Of a stretch of 48,935 nt of DNA, positions 24,590 through 33,729 are shown in pieces (position 1 is the stretch's first letter; the number at the start of each line of letters is the position of its first letter). Both the position numbers and the translations under genes were made by a program. The stretch covers positions 1-48,935 of the forward strand of contig VYCM01000077.1 in assembly GCA_009843915.1 (NCBI GenBank). Direction: 5' to 3'. Below the pieces are notes generated by a model. It did no database searches, had not been told where the DNA came from, and was given only the letters and a program-made list of their open reading frames with translations. The DNA is from Acidimicrobiaceae bacterium. GTDB lineage: Bacteria > Actinomycetota > Acidimicrobiia > Acidimicrobiales > Aldehydirespiratoraceae.

Positions 24590-25258
24590 TTACAGGATCG
24601 CCGGTGTCGACTCGATGGCCATCTGGAACGACTCCAGCGCGTTCATGATGTGCTTGCGGCTCATTTCCCTGGCCTGCGAGGGGTCGCCCGATGCGATGGC
24701 GTTGTAGATGTCTTCGTGCTCTTCCCAGGTGATGTCGCCGCGGCTGTCGGTCACCACCGAGAACACCAGCTCGGTCTGCTGGCGGAGCGGGTCGAGCACC
24801 TGCTGCAGGAAGGGGATCCCGGCCGCCTTCTCCACCGCGATGTGGAACTCCCGGTGGCACAGGGCGGCTGTGACCGCATCCCCCCGCTCGGTCGCCTGCC
24901 GGCCCTCCTCCATGCACTGCCGGATCCGCTCGATGGCGTCGGGATCCTGGAGCATGGCGGCCTGCTCGACGGCGTATCCCTCCACCAGGATCCTGATCTG
25001 CTGGATGTGGTGGACCTCGCACTTGTCGATGGCGCACACGTGGGCGCCCCGCCGGGGCACGACCTCGATCAGGCCGGTGGCCTCCAGCGACCGCATGGCC
25101 TCGCGCACCGGGTTGCGGCTCACCCCCAGCCGCTCTGCGAGCTGACCCTCGACCAGCCGCTGACCCGGTTTCAGCTCCCCGTCAAGGATCATCAGGCGAA
25201 GCTGGCCTGCGACAACTTCTCGTAGAGGCTGCTCACCGTCCTTGTCGTTCAAGATCAA
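24590..25258 (-). CDS. GntR family transcriptional regulator (FadR/FCD subfamily)
   Basis: A 222-residue regulator. Residues about 8-75 form the winged helix: LREVVAGQLRLMILDGELKPG, RLVEGQLAERLGVSRNPVREA, LEATGLIEVVPRRGAHV. Residues about 85-215 form the all-helical FCD ligand-binding domain, with CHREFHIAVEKAAG carrying the conserved FH motif and metal-binding histidines. FCD regulators usually respond to small organic acids or sugar phosphates. It is the first gene of the minus-strand run containing the mutase-aldolase fusion and potABCD, and is divergent from an SDR gene across 121 bases, so it could control either side. Confidence 0.92.
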   Translation of the reverse strand: MILNDKDGEQPLREVVAGQLRLMILDGELKPGQRLVEGQLAERLGVSRNPVREAMRSLEATGLIEVVPRRGAHVCAIDKCEVHHIQQIRILVEGYAVEQAAMLQDPDAIERIRQCMEEGRQATERGDAVTAALCHREFHIAVEKAAGIPFLQQVLDPLRQQTELVFSVVTDSRGDITWEEHEDIYNAIASGDPSQAREMSRKHIMNALESFQMAIESTPAIL

Positions 25259-25379
25259 TCCTCCGTGGGCGGGTGGCCGATGTTACAGGCTCGCCGATCC
25301 CGATAGGAAGCTGAGCAACCCAGCCGGGTAGACAGTCGGGCGCGCCCACCGCCCGAAGGGGGCGCAGGAAGGACGAGCG

Positions 25380-26354
25380 ATGACCACCCTGATCACCGGC
25401 GCCGGCATGATCGGCTCGCTGGCCGCGGCCCGCATCGTCTCGGAGCGGAGCGAGCGGCCCGTCCTCTACGACATCGCCTTCAGCGAGCGGAACCTCAGCG
25501 AGCGGCTGGACGGCGGTTCGGTGGAGCTCGTCAAGGGCGACATCGGCGACATCGGCGACCTGCTGCGAGCCATCGAGGAACACGGCACCGAGCGCATCAT
25601 CCACACGGCGTCGCTGCTCACCCGGGACCTGATCCCCCGCCCGGTGTCGGGCGTGAGGGTCAACGTCATGGGCACCATGAACGTGCTGGAGGCCGCTCGA
25701 ATGGCGGGCCTGGAGCGGGTGGTGTTCTGCAGCTCGACGGTGGTGACGATGGGCCGGCGCCGGGTTGCCCCCGACGACGACACGGTGGAGGACTTCACCC
25801 TCAGCGTGGTGAGCGAGTATCCGCCGTCGCTGTACGCGTCGATGAAGCTGGCCTCGGAGTGGCTGTGCCACAACTACACCGACTCCTACGGGCTCGACAC
25901 CGCGGTGGTGCGCTTCGGCGGCGTGTTCGGACCCTGGCACGGCGTGCCCGGCGGCGGACCCAGCAAGCTCCTGAAGCAGCTCATCGAATGCGCGCACTTC
26001 GCGCGCACCTACCGCATCGCCGAGCCCGATCTGCACCGCCAGGGCATGGACTACACGTACTCCGTCGACGGCGCCCAGGCTCTGGTGAGGGCGGCCTTCG
26101 CGCCCGAGGTCCCCAACCGGGTCTACAACGCCACCATGGGCGAGCTCCACACCATCGCGGCCATCATCTCCGAGATCGAGCAGGCCGCGGGTCGCCCGAT
26201 CGACCTCGAGGTCACCCAAGAGGACTCGATGACCAAGTACGGCAACCCGACCAGCCCCATGGACCTGGCCGCGTCGCGCCGCGATCTCTCCTACAAGGTG
26301 GAGTACCCGATGGGCCGGGCCGTGGCCGACTACCTGGACTGGCTGGCCCGGTGA
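25380..26354 (+). CDS. NAD-dependent epimerase/dehydratase (extended SDR)
   Basis: A 324-residue extended short-chain dehydrogenase. The nucleotide-binding glycine motif is TGAGMIGS (residues 6-13). VNVMGTMNVLEAARMAGL, VVFCSSTVV and the catalytic Tyr/Lys in YASMK are present, followed by VVRFGGVFGP. The true substrate is unknown. The C-terminus overlaps the start of the downstream amidohydrolase (GTGA), so they are coupled. A related SDR at 41459 is likewise coupled to an amidohydrolase, suggesting a recurring two-enzyme module. Confidence 0.92.
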   Translation: MTTLITGAGMIGSLAAARIVSERSERPVLYDIAFSERNLSERLDGGSVELVKGDIGDIGDLLRAIEEHGTERIIHTASLLTRDLIPRPVSGVRVNVMGTMNVLEAARMAGLERVVFCSSTVVTMGRRRVAPDDDTVEDFTLSVVSEYPPSLYASMKLASEWLCHNYTDSYGLDTAVVRFGGVFGPWHGVPGGGPSKLLKQLIECAHFARTYRIAEPDLHRQGMDYTYSVDGAQALVRAAFAPEVPNRVYNATMGELHTIAAIISEIEQAAGRPIDLEVTQEDSMTKYGNPTSPMDLAASRRDLSYKVEYPMGRAVADYLDWLAR

Positions 26355-27451
26355 GGGTGATCGACGCCGACGGCCACGTGCAGGAGGACTCGTCGGAGAT
26401 CCTCGAGTACCTGCCCGCGACCTATCGGGAGATGGCTCTGGAGACGCCCCGCAGCGTGGGACTCGTGCCTCCGGTGGTGGGCCTGTTCCCGCCGCTCGAC
26501 CACGTGCACACCAGCTTCCGGCACTCCGCGGCCAGCTTCAACCGGGCCGGGAGGGTCCGGGCCCCGCAGTGGCGCGAGTTTCTCGACACGGTCGGCATCT
26601 CCGCGGCGGTGCTGTACCCCACCGCAGGCCTGTCGATCGGCAGGGTCAACTACCCCGAGGTGGCGGTGGCGCTGGCCCGGGCCTACAACGACTGGCTCAG
26701 CGACACCCACACCTCAGCCGACGACCGGCTCAGCGGCATGGCCCTGCTGCCTCTCCAGACCCCCGCCGCGGCCGTGGAGGAGCTTCAGCGGGCGGTCACC
26801 GAGCTCGGTCTGGTGGGTGCCATGCTGCCCTCGAACGGGCTGAAGGGACATCTCGGCTCCCAGGAGTACTGGCCGGTGTACGCCGAGGCCGAGCGGCTCG
26901 GCTGCGCCATCTCGGTCCACGGCGGCTGCCACGCCAGTTTCGGCATCGACCATCTCGATGTGTGGCCCTTCGTGCATGCCCTGGGCCATCCGTGGGGCCA
27001 GATGATCGCGCTGGCCGGGATCGTCTCCAACGGCATCCTCGACCGCCATCCCGGGCTGCGCATCGCCTTCCTGGAGGGCGGCGTCAATTGGTTCGTCACC
27101 TGCCTGGAGCGCTTCGACAACTCCTGGGCCGCGTTCAGCCAGCACGACCCGGCCGGGCGGTTCTGCGCGGTGGAGCCGGGCGAACGCGTGAGCGACTACG
27201 TGCTGGCCCACGCCGACGCGGGCCGGGTGTTCGTGGGCTGCGAGGGCGACGAGCTGGGTCTGGTCCGCTTCGTGGAGCTGGTGGGCAGCGCGCCCCTGGT
27301 GTTCTCGTCGGACTTCCCCCACGAGGTCACCGCCGACACCTGCCGCCAGGAGATCGGCGAACTGCTGGAGAACCCCGACCTGGCCGACGCCGACAAGCAG
27401 GCCATCCTCGCCGGCAACGCCGAACGCCTCTACGGAGCCCTGGCTGCCTGA
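26351..27451 (+). CDS. ACMSD-like amidohydrolase family protein
   Basis: A 366-residue metal-dependent hydrolase/decarboxylase-type TIM barrel, starting at GTG 26351. It begins with RVIDADGHVQEDS, the variant first metal motif common in actinobacterial members. Other ligands and active-site segments are ISVHGGCHASFG, RIAFLEGGVNWFV and VFSSDFPHEVT, with NAERLYG as the usual C-terminal closing motif. This subfamily includes 2-amino-3-carboxymuconate semialdehyde decarboxylase and related ring-cleavage enzymes; hydrolysis of C-C or C-N bonds is also possible. The 3' end overlaps the convergent MFS gene by 22 bases. Confidence 0.88.
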   Translation: MRVIDADGHVQEDSSEILEYLPATYREMALETPRSVGLVPPVVGLFPPLDHVHTSFRHSAASFNRAGRVRAPQWREFLDTVGISAAVLYPTAGLSIGRVNYPEVAVALARAYNDWLSDTHTSADDRLSGMALLPLQTPAAAVEELQRAVTELGLVGAMLPSNGLKGHLGSQEYWPVYAEAERLGCAISVHGGCHASFGIDHLDVWPFVHALGHPWGQMIALAGIVSNGILDRHPGLRIAFLEGGVNWFVTCLERFDNSWAAFSQHDPAGRFCAVEPGERVSDYVLAHADAGRVFVGCEGDELGLVRFVELVGSAPLVFSSDFPHEVTADTCRQEIGELLENPDLADADKQAILAGNAERLYGALAA

Positions 27452-28680
27452 GCAGGATGGCGGTCGATCAGGCGGCCGGTCACTGCCATCACGGCGGCGG
27501 CCGCGCCCGAGGTGATGGCCGCGAAGCTCCAGGCCCAGCCGTAGCTGGTCGCCTCCACCAGCAGACCGAACAGCACCGGGCCGCACACCGCTCCGGTGAA
27601 GTTGCCCGTCATGGTGATGCCGGTGGCCGCGCCCGGTGCCGACGGGTTGTAGCGAACGGTGGCCAGGTGGAACAGGCCCGGCCAGGCGTACGAGGTCGCG
27701 AAGGCGAACGGCATGGCCGCGTACAGCATCGCCTTGGATCCTGTCGACAGCCCCACGAAGGCCAGTGCAGCCACCGCGAACATCGCGGTGAGCATGTGGA
27801 ACGGGCTGAGCGACGCCCGGTCCGCGCTGGCTCCCATGGCGAGCCTGGAAGCGATCCCGACCACGCTTCCCGCCATCAGCAGGATCCCGGCCGCGGCCTC
27901 GTCGATGCCGATCTCCACGCTCGACAGCACGAAGAACGAGCTGAGGGCCATGGAGCCCATGGCGGCCAGGCAGGTGGAGCAGGTCACCGCGATCAGCAAC
28001 CGCATGGCGACGTCGGGGCGGGGCCGGACCAGCGGACGGTCGGTGACGGCACGCTGGCGACTGGTGGCGGGCGGCTTTCTGCCGACGGCCGGCACGCCCA
28101 GCGACACCGCGAAGGCGAGCAGCCCGCCCAGCACGAAGGCCCAGCTCCAGCCGATCGTCAGCCCGACCGTCGGGATGGCCAGCCCGCCCAGCAGCGCGGC
28201 GGCCGGCACTCCCGCTTTCTGGATGCCCAGTGCGAGTCCCTGGCGCCGGCTGGAGACCCCCCTGGCCACGTACAGGTTGGCGGCCGGCTGTCCCCATGAG
28301 TTGGCCAGGCCGGCCAGACCTACGAGGATCATCAGCGCCAGCCAGGACCGGCCCAGAACGCCGGTGACGACCAGGACGGCACCGGCCGCCGCGGTGGAGA
28401 GGCGCAGCCCGGTGGTCGGCCCGATGCGTTCCACCATCCGTCCGGACAATGCCGAGGTCAGGGCGCCTACGAAGAAGAAGGCGCTCACGGTCATCCCGAT
28501 CTCGGCCTCGCCTATACCGAGGTCGTCCTGGATCTGGACCGCCAGGGCGCTCACCAGCGTCGGGCTGAGGTTGGCCGCCGCGGTCACCAGCAGGGAGGCC
28601 GTCACCAGGGCGGTGAACCCGGCAGGGTTTCCCGAACTCCTCACGAGGCTGCCTCGACCCGGTCCGGAGCGATCGTGCAC
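27430..28680 (-). CDS. Major facilitator superfamily transporter
   Basis: A 416-residue transporter with about 12 hydrophobic helices. The intracellular loop 2-3 motif GRMVERIGPTTGLR is seen, with a second copy near the middle (AMGASADRASLS). The start used is GTG 28680. A longer frame to 28791 would run through the bidirectional promoter, and TTG codons shortly upstream are other options. The substrate is unknown. It is divergent from the aldehyde dehydrogenase at 28809 and shares the GTATAC-containing control region, so it may import or export an intermediate of that cluster. Confidence 0.85.
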   Translation of the reverse strand: MHDRSGPGRGSLVRSSGNPAGFTALVTASLLVTAAANLSPTLVSALAVQIQDDLGIGEAEIGMTVSAFFFVGALTSALSGRMVERIGPTTGLRLSTAAAGAVLVVTGVLGRSWLALMILVGLAGLANSWGQPAANLYVARGVSSRRQGLALGIQKAGVPAAALLGGLAIPTVGLTIGWSWAFVLGGLLAFAVSLGVPAVGRKPPATSRQRAVTDRPLVRPRPDVAMRLLIAVTCSTCLAAMGSMALSSFFVLSSVEIGIDEAAAGILLMAGSVVGIASRLAMGASADRASLSPFHMLTAMFAVAALAFVGLSTGSKAMLYAAMPFAFATSYAWPGLFHLATVRYNPSAPGAATGITMTGNFTGAVCGPVLFGLLVEATSYGWAWSFAAITSGAAAAVMAVTGRLIDRHPAQAARAP

Positions 28681-28725
28681 CTGGAGCGTCCTCTCGTTGG
28701 CAAGTCTCGAACCGGTCGGCCTAGG

Positions 28726-28746
28726 GTATACGGCGTCCTGTATACA
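28726..28746. promoter_or_regulatory. Paired GTATAC boxes in a divergent promoter
   Basis: GTATAC at 28726-28731 and the extended palindrome TGTATACA at 28739-28746 are spaced 14 bases centre to centre between divergent MFS and aldehyde dehydrogenase genes. Because each is palindromic, it could be a -10 box in both directions or the operator of a GntR/FCD-type repressor. Confidence 0.45.
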
Positions 28747-28808
28747 AAGCGCGGTCGTGCGCGGCGCGCCCGCCTCGCGGGCGATGCGCACGCTGGTGGA
28801 GGCACACC

Positions 28809-30263
28809 ATGACGCAGGTACCTGCTCGGATCACCGTGGACGGCAGCGGTGACGCCGACGAGGTCGGCATCCTGATCGACGGCGCCATCCGGCCCGGCTC
28901 GGGCCCCGAGCAGAAGCTGGTCAGCCGGAGCGACGGCCGGGTGCTGGCCGTGATGCGCAGCGCCGGCCCCGAAGACGTCCGCACCGCATACGAGGCAGCC
29001 GCCCGGGCCGCGCCGGACTGGGCGGCGGCGGGTCCCGCAGCCCGGGCCGAGGTGCTGCACCGTGCCGCCGGGCTGTTTCTCGAGCGGGCCGACGAGCTGG
29101 CCCCCATCATCTCGGCCGACATGGGCAAGCCGGCCTCGGAGGCCAGCGTCGAGGTGGCCAAGGGGGCGGCCGTGCTCGACTACTACGCCGAGCTCGGCTA
29201 CCGGCGCTTGGGCGCCACCTACTCCACCGACTTCGACGAGGAAGTCTTCACGCTCATCGAGCCCCTCGGAACCGTCGCCCTCATCACCCCCTGGAACTTC
29301 CCGTTCACGATCCCCATCCGCAAGCTGTCGGCCGCCCTGGCCGCCGGCAACGCAGTCGTCTTCAAGCCGTCCACCAACGCCGGCGTCACCGGCCTGATGA
29401 CCGCGGCCACCCTGCTCGACGCCGGCCTGCCCGCCGGCCTGCTGCACGCCACGATCGGCCGGAGCTCGGTGATCGCCGACTCCCTGCTGTCCGCCCCCGA
29501 ACTCGACGGCGTGAGCCTCACCGGCTCCTACGAGGCCGCGGTGGACATCAGGAGCCGGCTGCGGATGGAGGTGCCGTTCCAGGCCGAGCTGGGCGGCAAG
29601 AACACCATCGTGGTGTGGGCCGACGCCGACCTCGCCAAGGCGGCCGACGTCATCGTGGCCTCGAGCTTCCGCAACAACGGCCAGATCTGCACCGCGGCGG
29701 GACGGCTGCTCGTGCACACCGACGTCTACGACGACCTGCTGGCGCGGCTGAAGGCCCGGTTGAGCGATATGACCGACACGTCCGGCCGCGACGAGCTCGG
29801 GATCCTGGTCAGCGACGGCGAGGCGGGCCGGGTCGAGGACTACGTGTCCCTGGCCGAGCATCAGGCCTCCGACGTGGTGCGCCCCGAGCCCGGCGGCTGG
29901 CGCGACGGCCGGGTGGCGCCCGCACTGCTGGTGAATCCGGCCGCCGGGCCGCTCACCACCGAGGAGATCTTCGGACCCGTGGTCACCTTCGAGCCGGTGA
30001 GCGACATCGATGAGGCCGTCGCCATGGCCAACGCCACCGCCTACGGCCTCACCTCCGGCATCGTCACCGGCGACATCGCGGTGGCCCGCCGCTTCTGGAA
30101 GGGCTCGCACGCCGGCACCGTCAAGGTCAACTCGCCCCTCACCGGCGTCCCCTTCCATGTGCCCTTCGAGGGCTACGGGCACTCCGGCGCGGGCTGGGCC
30201 GAGGGCGGGGAGTCGTCGCTCGAGTTCTTCACCCGCACCAAGACCGTCTATATGCGCTCCTAG
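28809..30263 (+). CDS. NAD(P)-dependent aldehyde dehydrogenase
   Basis: A 484-residue aldehyde dehydrogenase with all catalytic parts: ITPWNFPFTIPIRKL, the general-base glutamate in QAELGGKNTIV, the cysteine nucleophile in NNGQICTAAGR and the late EEIFGPVVTFEP motif. GTGGAGG at 28796-28802 is a good ribosome-binding site for ATG 28809. It is first in a same-strand group with a heme-oxygenase-like protein, a second aldehyde dehydrogenase and an MFS transporter. Many close family members act on alpha-ketoglutarate or succinate semialdehydes; the substrate cannot be fixed here. Confidence 0.94.
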   Translation: MTQVPARITVDGSGDADEVGILIDGAIRPGSGPEQKLVSRSDGRVLAVMRSAGPEDVRTAYEAAARAAPDWAAAGPAARAEVLHRAAGLFLERADELAPIISADMGKPASEASVEVAKGAAVLDYYAELGYRRLGATYSTDFDEEVFTLIEPLGTVALITPWNFPFTIPIRKLSAALAAGNAVVFKPSTNAGVTGLMTAATLLDAGLPAGLLHATIGRSSVIADSLLSAPELDGVSLTGSYEAAVDIRSRLRMEVPFQAELGGKNTIVVWADADLAKAADVIVASSFRNNGQICTAAGRLLVHTDVYDDLLARLKARLSDMTDTSGRDELGILVSDGEAGRVEDYVSLAEHQASDVVRPEPGGWRDGRVAPALLVNPAAGPLTTEEIFGPVVTFEPVSDIDEAVAMANATAYGLTSGIVTGDIAVARRFWKGSHAGTVKVNSPLTGVPFHVPFEGYGHSGAGWAEGGESSLEFFTRTKTVYMRS

Positions 30264-30308
30264 CCCGGCGCCCGCGATCACTCAACTCACAACAGAAAGA
30301 GGCTTCCC

Positions 30309-31028
30309 ATGCTCGGACCCGTCGAATACCGCAAGGCCCTGGAGGCCGCCCGCGACGAGTGGCACTCCAAGAACCATCCGTTCTTCAAGACCTGGGCTGC
30401 AGGCGAGCTGTCCAACGCGGCCATGAGGGCCTATTGCCAGCAGCACTTCAACTTCGTCAGCAATGCGTCGCGCTACTCCGGGATCATGTACGGGCTGTGC
30501 GACTGGCACGACGCCCGGGAACTGCTGCTGGAGAACCTCAACGAGGAGGAGGATCCCGACGAGCGCCACGTCGATCTGCTCTCCCGCTTCGGCATGGCCC
30601 TGGGCATGACCTTCGAGGAGGGGCGGTCGGCCCCCGATCTGCCCACCACCGCCGCCCTCAAGGACTTCATCATCAACACGCTGATGATGAAGAGCGTGCT
30701 GGAGGGCATCGCCACCCTCACCATCGGGCTGGAGTCGCAGGTGCCCGAGCTGTACGCGCCGCTGATCGACCCGCTGCGCAACGTCTACGGGTTCTCCGAC
30801 ACCGACATCGAGTTCTTCACCCTGCACGTCGTGGCCGATGTCGAGCACGGCGACGCCGGCTTCGAGATCATCACCAACCATTCGGTCGACGAGCGGGACC
30901 AGCGGATGGTGATCGAACAGGTGCGCCTGGCCGCCATGAAGCGCTGGTTCTATATGGACGGGCTGTGGCTGCAGTACGTGGAGGGCCGCCAGTGGTACCC
31001 CGAGGCCGGCGCCCAGGCCGCGGCCTGA
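30309..31028 (+). CDS. Heme-oxygenase-like (TenA/PqqC superfamily) putative diiron protein
   Basis: A 239-residue all-helical protein of the heme-oxygenase-like fold, the family usually called iron-containing redox enzymes. It starts like PqqC/CADD (FFKTWAAGELSNAAMRAYCQQH). The acidic/His helix NLNEEEDPDERH (residues 76-87), Glu142 and DVEHGD (177-182) are plausible iron ligands, as in diiron oxidases of this fold. It is not PqqC by context, since no pqq genes are nearby. It sits 45 bases after one aldehyde dehydrogenase gene and 33 bases before another, suggesting an oxidative cleavage whose aldehyde product is then oxidised. This is inference. The AGAAAGAGG site supports ATG 30309. Confidence 0.85.
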   Translation: MLGPVEYRKALEAARDEWHSKNHPFFKTWAAGELSNAAMRAYCQQHFNFVSNASRYSGIMYGLCDWHDARELLLENLNEEEDPDERHVDLLSRFGMALGMTFEEGRSAPDLPTTAALKDFIINTLMMKSVLEGIATLTIGLESQVPELYAPLIDPLRNVYGFSDTDIEFFTLHVVADVEHGDAGFEIITNHSVDERDQRMVIEQVRLAAMKRWFYMDGLWLQYVEGRQWYPEAGAQAAA

Positions 31029-31061
31029 GCCTGTAGCCGGCCCGGTCGCGGGCCCATCACC

Positions 31062-32576
31062 ATGTCTGCGCTGACAGACCTGCTCGACCTGCCGGCCGGA
31101 GCGTCCGCCGGCGCCGCCGTCCCGATGTGGATCGGTGGCCGCGCGGTGGCATCGGACGACGGCGACGCCGCCATGCGCGACGATGTCTGCCCTTCCACCG
31201 GTGCGGTCCTGGCCCGGGTGCATCAGGCGTCCGCGGCCGACGTCGACCGGGCCGTGGCGGCCGCGGCCCGGTCGCAGCCGGCGTGGGCCGCCATGGGAGT
31301 CCACGAGCGGGCCGCCCGGCTGGCCGAGTGGGGTCGGCGGGTGGCGGAGGCCGCGCCCCGGCTGGGCCTGCTCGATGCCCGCGACGGCGGCACCGCGGTC
31401 TCCTCCATGACGGCCAGCGCGGCCAAGGGCGGCAAGTTCCTCCAGACCATCGCGGGAGTGGCCCCCGAACTCCACGGAAGGACCATCCCGGCCACGCCCG
31501 CCGGGCTGCACTTCACCGAGCCCGCTCCGTGGGGCGTGGTTGCGGCGGTGTGCGCCTACAACCATCCCACCCTCTTCACCTGCATGAAGGCCGCGCCCGC
31601 GCTGGCCGCGGGCAATTCGGTGGTGCTCAAGCCGGCCGAGCAGACTCCGTTGTCGCCGCTGGTGATCGCCTCGCTGGCCGCCGATCTGCTGCCGGAGGGC
31701 GTGCTCAACGTGGTGCCGGGGGGAGCGGCCGCGGGCGAGGCCCTAGTCGGGCACCCCGACGTGCCCCGGGTGTCGTTCACCGGCTCGCTGCGCACCGGTC
31801 TGGCGGTGCAGGCCCGCGCCGGCGCGTCGGGGGTCCTCAAGAGCGTCACCCTGGAGCTGGGCGGCAAGAACCCCATCTTGATCTTCGACGACGTCGACCC
31901 CGACACCGCCGCGGCCGCGGTGGTGAAGGGCTCGAACTTCGCCCGGGTGGGCGGGCAGAGCTGCGGCGCCACCAGCCGGCTCCTCATTCACGCCGGGCTG
32001 CGTGAGGCCGTGCTCGAGCGGGTGGTGGAGTCGACCGAGCAGATCCGCATCGGCATGCCCGACGACCCGTCGTCTGACATGGGCTGCATGGTGTCGCACG
32101 CCCACCGCGACCGGATCCTGGGGTTCGTCGAGGCGGGCAGGGTCGACGGCGGGCGGCTGCTCACCGGTGGCACGTCCCCGGCCGATCCGCGGCTCGCCGC
32201 GGGCGCCTTCATCCGGCCGGCCGTGTTCGACGGTGTGGACCACGGCGCCACCATCGCCCGCGAGGAGATATTCGGGCCCGTCCTGGCCGTGACTTCCTTC
32301 ACCGAGGCGGCCGACGCCGTTGCCATGGCCAACGACACCCCCTACGGGCTGACCGCCAGCATCTGGAGCAACGATGTGAACCGGGCGCTCAGCGCGGCCC
32401 GGGCCATCGACGCCGGCTACGTGTGGGTCAACGACGTGGAGGTGCGCTACCCGGGCCTGCCCTTCGGAGGCTGGAAGCAGTCGGGCATCGGCAAGGAGCT
32501 GGGCCTCGTCGACGACATCTTGAGCCACACCCGTTCCAAGGCCATCAGCATCGCCATCACGCCGGCGCGTGACTGA
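31062..32576 (+). CDS. NAD(P)-dependent aldehyde dehydrogenase
   Basis: A 504-residue aldehyde dehydrogenase. Usual motifs: the cofactor-binding VLKPAEQTPLSP, TLELGGKNPIL with the general base, the cysteine in GGQSCGATSR, and EEIFGPVLAV. At the oxyanion-hole position the normal PWNFP is replaced by AYNHPTL, which retains Asn but changes the neighbourhood, as in betaine-aldehyde-like and some aromatic aldehyde dehydrogenases. Its stop overlaps the following MFS start by 8 bases. It probably acts on a different aldehyde from the enzyme at 28809. Confidence 0.93.
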   Translation: MSALTDLLDLPAGASAGAAVPMWIGGRAVASDDGDAAMRDDVCPSTGAVLARVHQASAADVDRAVAAAARSQPAWAAMGVHERAARLAEWGRRVAEAAPRLGLLDARDGGTAVSSMTASAAKGGKFLQTIAGVAPELHGRTIPATPAGLHFTEPAPWGVVAAVCAYNHPTLFTCMKAAPALAAGNSVVLKPAEQTPLSPLVIASLAADLLPEGVLNVVPGGAAAGEALVGHPDVPRVSFTGSLRTGLAVQARAGASGVLKSVTLELGGKNPILIFDDVDPDTAAAAVVKGSNFARVGGQSCGATSRLLIHAGLREAVLERVVESTEQIRIGMPDDPSSDMGCMVSHAHRDRILGFVEAGRVDGGRLLTGGTSPADPRLAAGAFIRPAVFDGVDHGATIAREEIFGPVLAVTSFTEAADAVAMANDTPYGLTASIWSNDVNRALSAARAIDAGYVWVNDVEVRYPGLPFGGWKQSGIGKELGLVDDILSHTRSKAISIAITPARD

Positions 32577-33729
32577 CGGTCCCGCCTCCGGCGGCGCGGC
32601 CGACCCGGCGGCGCGGCGGGAGGTAGTGGGCCAGTACGCGGGAGCGCTGCTGTTCTCGCTGAGCCTGGGCGTGACGGTGGTGGCCTACCCGCTGTTCGTG
32701 ATCGATCAGGGTCGGTCACCGACAGTGGCGGGCGTGCTGGTGGGGTTCTCGGCCGCGGTGCAGGTGCTGACCCGGTCGCGGCTCGGCTCGGTGATGCGGG
32801 TCATGTCCAACTCCGATGTCATCACCGCCGCGGCGGTGCTGCTGGGCCTCTCGGTCGGGCTGCTGGTCTTCGAGTCGGGGCTGGTCGCGCTGGTCGTCTC
32901 GGCCGCGGTGCAGGGTGTGGCCCGGGCCTGCTTCTGGACGGGCAACCAGGTGCAGATCGTGCGATCGGCCCGGTCGACTTCCAGGGCGATCGCCACCCTC
33001 AACATGGTGGCCACCATCGGGATGCTGATCGGGCCGGCGGCGGGCGGGATCATTGCCCAGAGCTCGTACCGGGCCGCGTTCGCGGTCGCATCCGCGGTGG
33101 CCCTGGCCGGCATCGCGCCCACGCTGGCGCTGTCGCGCCCGCCCCCGTTCGCTCGGGTGGGCGGCCACAGCTACCTCCAGCTGCTGCGCAACCCGGGAGT
33201 GCGAGTGGGCGTCTGGGCCAGCGTCGCGGTCGGTGCCTGGCGAGGCCTGCTGGGCTCCTATGTGCCCATCGGGCTCGACGCGGCCGGCAGCAGCGAGACC
33301 GTCATCGGCGTGGTGGTAGCGGTGGCCAACGGCGCGGCCGCGGTGAGCGGCTACCTCGCGGTCGACACGGAAGGCTCGCGGGTGGCCCCCGGCGTGGCCC
33401 GCTGGGGCGCCGTCACCCTGGTGGCCACCGCACTGGTGGGCTTCGAACTGCCCGTGGCGCTGATCACGGCCGCGCTGGTGGCCGGCGGCGCGGCCATCGG
33501 CCTGTTGCAGGTTCTGGCCATCACCGCGGTGAGCGAGGCGGTCCGTCCCGAGCTTCAGGGCGACGCGGTGACCATCGCGGGGGTCGCCCGGGGTGTCACC
33601 CTGTCCGGCGCGCCGCTGGGTGTGGCCGCCCTGCTGGTGGTGGGGCTGGGACCGGCTGTGCTGGCGGCCACGGTCGCGTTGGTCGGTCCGGCGGCCCTGT
33701 TCTGCCGGCCTCGTTTCAACCGGGAATGA
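32569..33729 (+). CDS. Major facilitator superfamily transporter
   Basis: A 386-residue transporter starting at GTG 32569, inside the 3' end of the aldehyde dehydrogenase. Around 11-12 hydrophobic helices are visible. The loop motif between helices 2 and 3 is weak (TRSRLGSVMR). ACFWTGNQVQIVR and LIGPAAGGIIAQ in helices 4-5 are typical of drug-efflux-like members. As last gene of this cluster it may export a product or take up the substrate. Confidence 0.87.
   Translation: MTDGPASGGAADPAARREVVGQYAGALLFSLSLGVTVVAYPLFVIDQGRSPTVAGVLVGFSAAVQVLTRSRLGSVMRVMSNSDVITAAAVLLGLSVGLLVFESGLVALVVSAAVQGVARACFWTGNQVQIVRSARSTSRAIATLNMVATIGMLIGPAAGGIIAQSSYRAAFAVASAVALAGIAPTLALSRPPPFARVGGHSYLQLLRNPGVRVGVWASVAVGAWRGLLGSYVPIGLDAAGSSETVIGVVVAVANGAAAVSGYLAVDTEGSRVAPGVARWGAVTLVATALVGFELPVALITAALVAGGAAIGLLQVLAITAVSEAVRPELQGDAVTIAGVARGVTLSGAPLGVAALLVVGLGPAVLAATVALVGPAALFCRPRFNRE

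Noticed and set aside
31026-31028. TGA stops of other genes, for example 31026-31028 and 39783-39785, as possible selenocysteine codons
   Set aside because: The frames beyond them carry no family motif and quickly enter intergenic DNA or the next gene. The proteins already have full family length.
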